NCBI GenBank assembly: GCA_013821455.1
Contig: JACDGS010000007.1
Coordinates: 62,001-126,000 of the forward strand
Direction of reading: 5' to 3'
Length of the DNA stretch: 64,000 bases
Source of the DNA: Chthoniobacterales bacterium
GTDB taxonomy: Bacteria > Verrucomicrobiota > Verrucomicrobiia > Chthoniobacterales > UBA10450
The translations under genes and the position numbers were made by a program. Shown piece after piece: positions 61,744-64,000 of this stretch. Positions within the stretch are counted from its first letter, which is position 1, and each line of letters begins with the position of its first letter. Under the pieces are notes generated by a model that did no database searches, was not told the origin of the DNA, and saw only the letters and a list, made by a program, of their open reading frames with translations.

Positions 61744-63342
61744 ATGTCCTATTTATTGCACCAATTACTCAGGGCAAGTGCTGCGGCCCATCCCGAATCA
61801 GACGCGGTTCGGCTCGTGGACGACGCTATCACTTACCGCGACTTAGAAACTCAGAGTAACCAGTTGGCACATGCACTTATCGCGGCCGGCGTCGCGCCCG
61901 GCGATCGGGTGGGGATTTATTTAAAGAAGTCACCGCGCGCGATCGTCAGTATTTTTGGGATTCTCAAGACGGGCGCGTGCTATGTGCCGGTGGATGCGAA
62001 TGCGCCCGGCGCGCGTCTGGTGGAGATCGCGCGGCAATGTGCTTTTCGCGCGCTGGTCACGAGCGCCTCGCTCTACGGCAAAATCGAAGACGGTCTGAAG
62101 GAAGAGTGTAAGGACGCCGCTTTGTTTTTTGTCGATGAGTTACCAAAGGATGCTCACTCTTCCGGATATCAGTCCTTCTCGGAAGTGTTACTGCAATGTC
62201 CGAAGGATTCTCCCGTGGTCGATGTCATCGGTCATGACCTCGCTTATATCCTATTTACTTCCGGTTCTACGGGAACGCCTAAGGGAGTTATGCTATCCCA
62301 TCTTAACGCTCTGACTTTTGTTAACTGGGCGGCGGAGACGTTTGGTATCACATCCAGCGATCGCCTTTCACAGCACGCGCCGTTTAATTTCGACCTTTCA
62401 GTCTTCGATATCTTTGTCGCGGTAAAAGCGGGCGCGGCTATCTGTCTCGTCCCGGAAGGGCTGGCTGTGTTTCCGCTCCAGCTCTCAGCCTTTATCCAAA
62501 AGCAGAAGATAACTGTTTGGTATTCTGTTCCTATGGTGTTGATGCTGCTGCTGGGTCGCGGCAAACTGGATGAGGGCGACTTCAGTTCGCTTCGTATTAT
62601 CCTCTTCGCAGGCGAGGTTTTTCCCACGAAACACCTGCGCGCGCTGATGGAAAAACTGACTCATCCTCGCTACGCCAACCTTTACGGGCCGACAGAGACT
62701 AATGTGTGCGCTTATTACGAAGTGGCGCCTTTATCTCCTGAAGCTACAGCACCTATTCCGATCGGAAAAGCTTGCGCTAACACTGAGCTCATCGCGATCG
62801 ATGAGGCAGGTGAGAGAGTTAGTGGGCCGGGCCGGGAAGGATTACTCTACGCGCGAGGTTCTACAGTTATGCAGGGGTACTATGGCCGGCCTGAAAATAC
62901 CAGGGCCGCCTTTTCGCCTAATCCCTTCGCGGTCGGAAGGGAAGAGAACCTCTACTGCACCGGCGACTGGGTCACTCTGGATGAGGACGGCAATTACCTC
63001 TTCGTTGGCCGCAAGGATCACATGATTAAGACACGCGGTTATCGCGTAGAGTTAGGTGAGATTGAAGCAATCATGGTAACTCATCCGGCGGTGGATGAAG
63101 CCGTCGCTTTGGCTATTCCGGATGAGGCGGTAGGCAATACCATTCAGGCGGTAGTTACACTCGCCGGAGATAGCTCGCTCGAGGTTGCGGAGTTAAAGCG
63201 ACACTGCGCGGAGAAGCTCCCCGCTTATATGGTGCCAGAGAAAATAGACTTCGCTGCGACATTACCGCGGACAGACAACGGAAAGATCGATCGCCGCCGT
63301 CTGCAGAGCGAGCGAGTGCCGTCGGGTACGTCCGCGGACTGA
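61744..63342 (+). CDS. Stand-alone NRPS-type adenylation enzyme
   Basis: A 532-residue acyl/aminoacyl-AMP ligase. Core motifs: A3 ILFTSGSTGTPKGVMLSH, A5 NLYGPTETNVCAYY, A7 LYCTGDWV, A8 GRKDHMIKTRGYRVELGEIE and A10 LPRTDNGKIDRR with the catalytic Lys. The A4 region FNFDLSVFDIF has the substrate-binding Asp that favours an alpha-amino group; similar sequences activate small amino acids (Ala, Pro). No carrier-protein or condensation domain follows. The nearby halogenase suggests a PltF/PltA-like step, in which an amino acid is loaded on a carrier and halogenated; no carrier is encoded in the window. ATG 61744 starts it. Confidence 0.88.
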   Translation: MSYLLHQLLRASAAAHPESDAVRLVDDAITYRDLETQSNQLAHALIAAGVAPGDRVGIYLKKSPRAIVSIFGILKTGACYVPVDANAPGARLVEIARQCAFRALVTSASLYGKIEDGLKEECKDAALFFVDELPKDAHSSGYQSFSEVLLQCPKDSPVVDVIGHDLAYILFTSGSTGTPKGVMLSHLNALTFVNWAAETFGITSSDRLSQHAPFNFDLSVFDIFVAVKAGAAICLVPEGLAVFPLQLSAFIQKQKITVWYSVPMVLMLLLGRGKLDEGDFSSLRIILFAGEVFPTKHLRALMEKLTHPRYANLYGPTETNVCAYYEVAPLSPEATAPIPIGKACANTELIAIDEAGERVSGPGREGLLYARGSTVMQGYYGRPENTRAAFSPNPFAVGREENLYCTGDWVTLDEDGNYLFVGRKDHMIKTRGYRVELGEIEAIMVTHPAVDEAVALAIPDEAVGNTIQAVVTLAGDSSLEVAELKRHCAEKLPAYMVPEKIDFAATLPRTDNGKIDRRRLQSERVPSGTSAD

Positions 63343-63450
63343 CAACGGCAGGATCAAAGCGCCGCTTTCTTGCTGAGCGAACGAGTGTAGCCGGGCCGCC
63401 TGAAAACATCATCACGATCAGGCTGAGCTATGGTTTCGTGGGTAGCTTAT

Positions 63451-63479
63451 AAACTCGACTGGTTAAACCAGTCGAGTTT
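63451..63479. terminator. Perfect 14-bp stem hairpin after the adenylation gene
   Basis: AAACTCGACTGGTT, one base, then its exact complement. It lies 109 bp after the adenylation stop and before the convergent gene's stop at 63528, so it can serve as a bidirectional terminator. No T-run follows directly. Confidence 0.65.
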
Positions 63480-63527
63480 CGGAAGCGCTTCCTGCCAAAC
63501 CCAAGTTTCTCGATCCGGTCCGATTAG

Positions 63528-64000
63528 TCACGGAACCACCGTCAGGGCAAGATCATTGCCATCGCCGCCTTCGTAGCTGGCTTGGAAATTATTTCCACTC
63601 ATCGTTAGGATGGCGCCATCGGGCAGGTTACTGAAGGTTCCGTTGATGGGTGTAGAGCTGGTGTTACTGAGGACAGTGAAGACAGTTCCAGCCTGTAGCG
63701 TTCCTTGCACTTTTCCCTGGAAGGTAAAGGTCGCGCCGGTGTTGATGGTAACTCCTTCGGCGATAACTTCGTCAGCGCTCGTTTTTTTCAACTTGGCTTT
63801 CAAGGTGCAGATATAGGTGGCATCAGCTTTCAGGGTGAGCTTGCCCTGGATGGTCAGTGCGGATTGCACACCGGTCCCATTTGCTGGGGCGAGGAAAGCT
63901 CCTGTGCCATTGCCCTGGCCGATCGTCGCCGCGCCAGCGATTGTCCCGTTACCCGCCAGGGTGCCGCCATTCACCTGCACGGCCTCCGTCCCGGTAGCTG
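63528..64000 (-). CDS. Autotransporter-type/beta-strand repeat secreted protein, C-terminal part (5' end outside window)
   Basis: Reading leftward from base 64000, about 157 codons stay open. ATGTEAVQVNGGTLAGNGTI...GATFTFQGKVQG...AILTMSGNNFQASYEGGDGNDLALTVVP is the repeat pattern of the autotransporter-associated beta-strand proteins (parallel beta-helix with GNGT and NDL ends), common in Verrucomicrobiota. There is no outer-membrane barrel at the end, so the protein either carries a sorting signal elsewhere or is released. The start lies beyond the window. One near-terminal 9-mer core (63602) lies inside. Confidence 0.75.
   Translation of the reverse strand, partial: ATGTEAVQVNGGTLAGNGTIAGAATIGQGNGTGAFLAPANGTGVQSALTIQGKLTLKADATYICTLKAKLKKTSADEVIAEGVTINTGATFTFQGKVQGTLQAGTVFTVLSNTSSTPINGTFSNLPDGAILTMSGNNFQASYEGGDGNDLALTVVP

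Noticed and set aside
1-64000. CRISPR arrays, transposases, integrases or att sites
   Set aside because: No evenly spaced repeat array and no recombinase gene found; the island-like cluster therefore lacks a visible mobilisation mechanism.

Overview
The window looks like chromosomal DNA from a high-GC Gram-negative bacterium, most likely a soil Verrucomicrobiota (Spartobacteria/Chthoniobacterales-like). This is inferred from gene content: an outer membrane (TolC, beta-barrel porin-like protein), RodA, DUF4153, delta-60 and autotransporter-repeat proteins, and several hairpin repeat families between genes. No 16S gene is present, so the assignment is provisional.

Region 1 (1-40.8 kb) is mainly housekeeping and mixed metabolism: smc (partial), an APC permease, gamma-glutamyltransferase, an M20 dipeptidase, an NlpC/P60 hydrolase, queF-queC (7-deazaguanine), a VOC protein, apt, an O-methyltransferase-like protein, secG, rodA, an SprT-like protease, metF, an ArsR/SRPBCC pair, tRNA-Val, a purL-X-purF-purM operon, mutL, a flavin monooxygenase, aconitase, a DUF4153 membrane protein, a peroxiredoxin, an L,D-transpeptidase, a processive glycosyltransferase, a hybrid histidine kinase and gmhA. 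Its most striking property is a nine-base word, GCCTAACGA (or TCGTTAGGC on the other strand). I count about 80 copies of its 8-base core in the first 40.4 kb, on both strands equally, mostly inside genes and sometimes supplying the stop codon. Chance would give about one or two.

Region 2 (41.1-63.4 kb) is a surface-glycan / secondary-metabolite cluster with visibly different codon use (many TTA, ACT, CTT and AGT codons) and only one copy of the word. In order it holds a GT2 glycosyltransferase, two AlkP-superfamily (COG3379-like) enzymes flanking a heptose-7-phosphate-kinase-like GHMP kinase, a hexapeptide acyltransferase, a GT4 glycosyltransferase, an HlyD-type adaptor, a TolC-type channel, a Wzx-like flippase, a TPR membrane protein and a giant GT-C glycosyltransferase. 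Converging on these are two paralogous sulfotransferases around a secreted TIM-barrel-like protein, and a flavin-dependent halogenase. Divergent from the halogenase is a stand-alone adenylation enzyme. With gmhA next door, the parts suggest a heptose-containing glycan that is sulfated, exported and perhaps decorated with a halogenated acyl or aminoacyl group. That end product is inference. The window ends in a partial autotransporter-type secreted protein.
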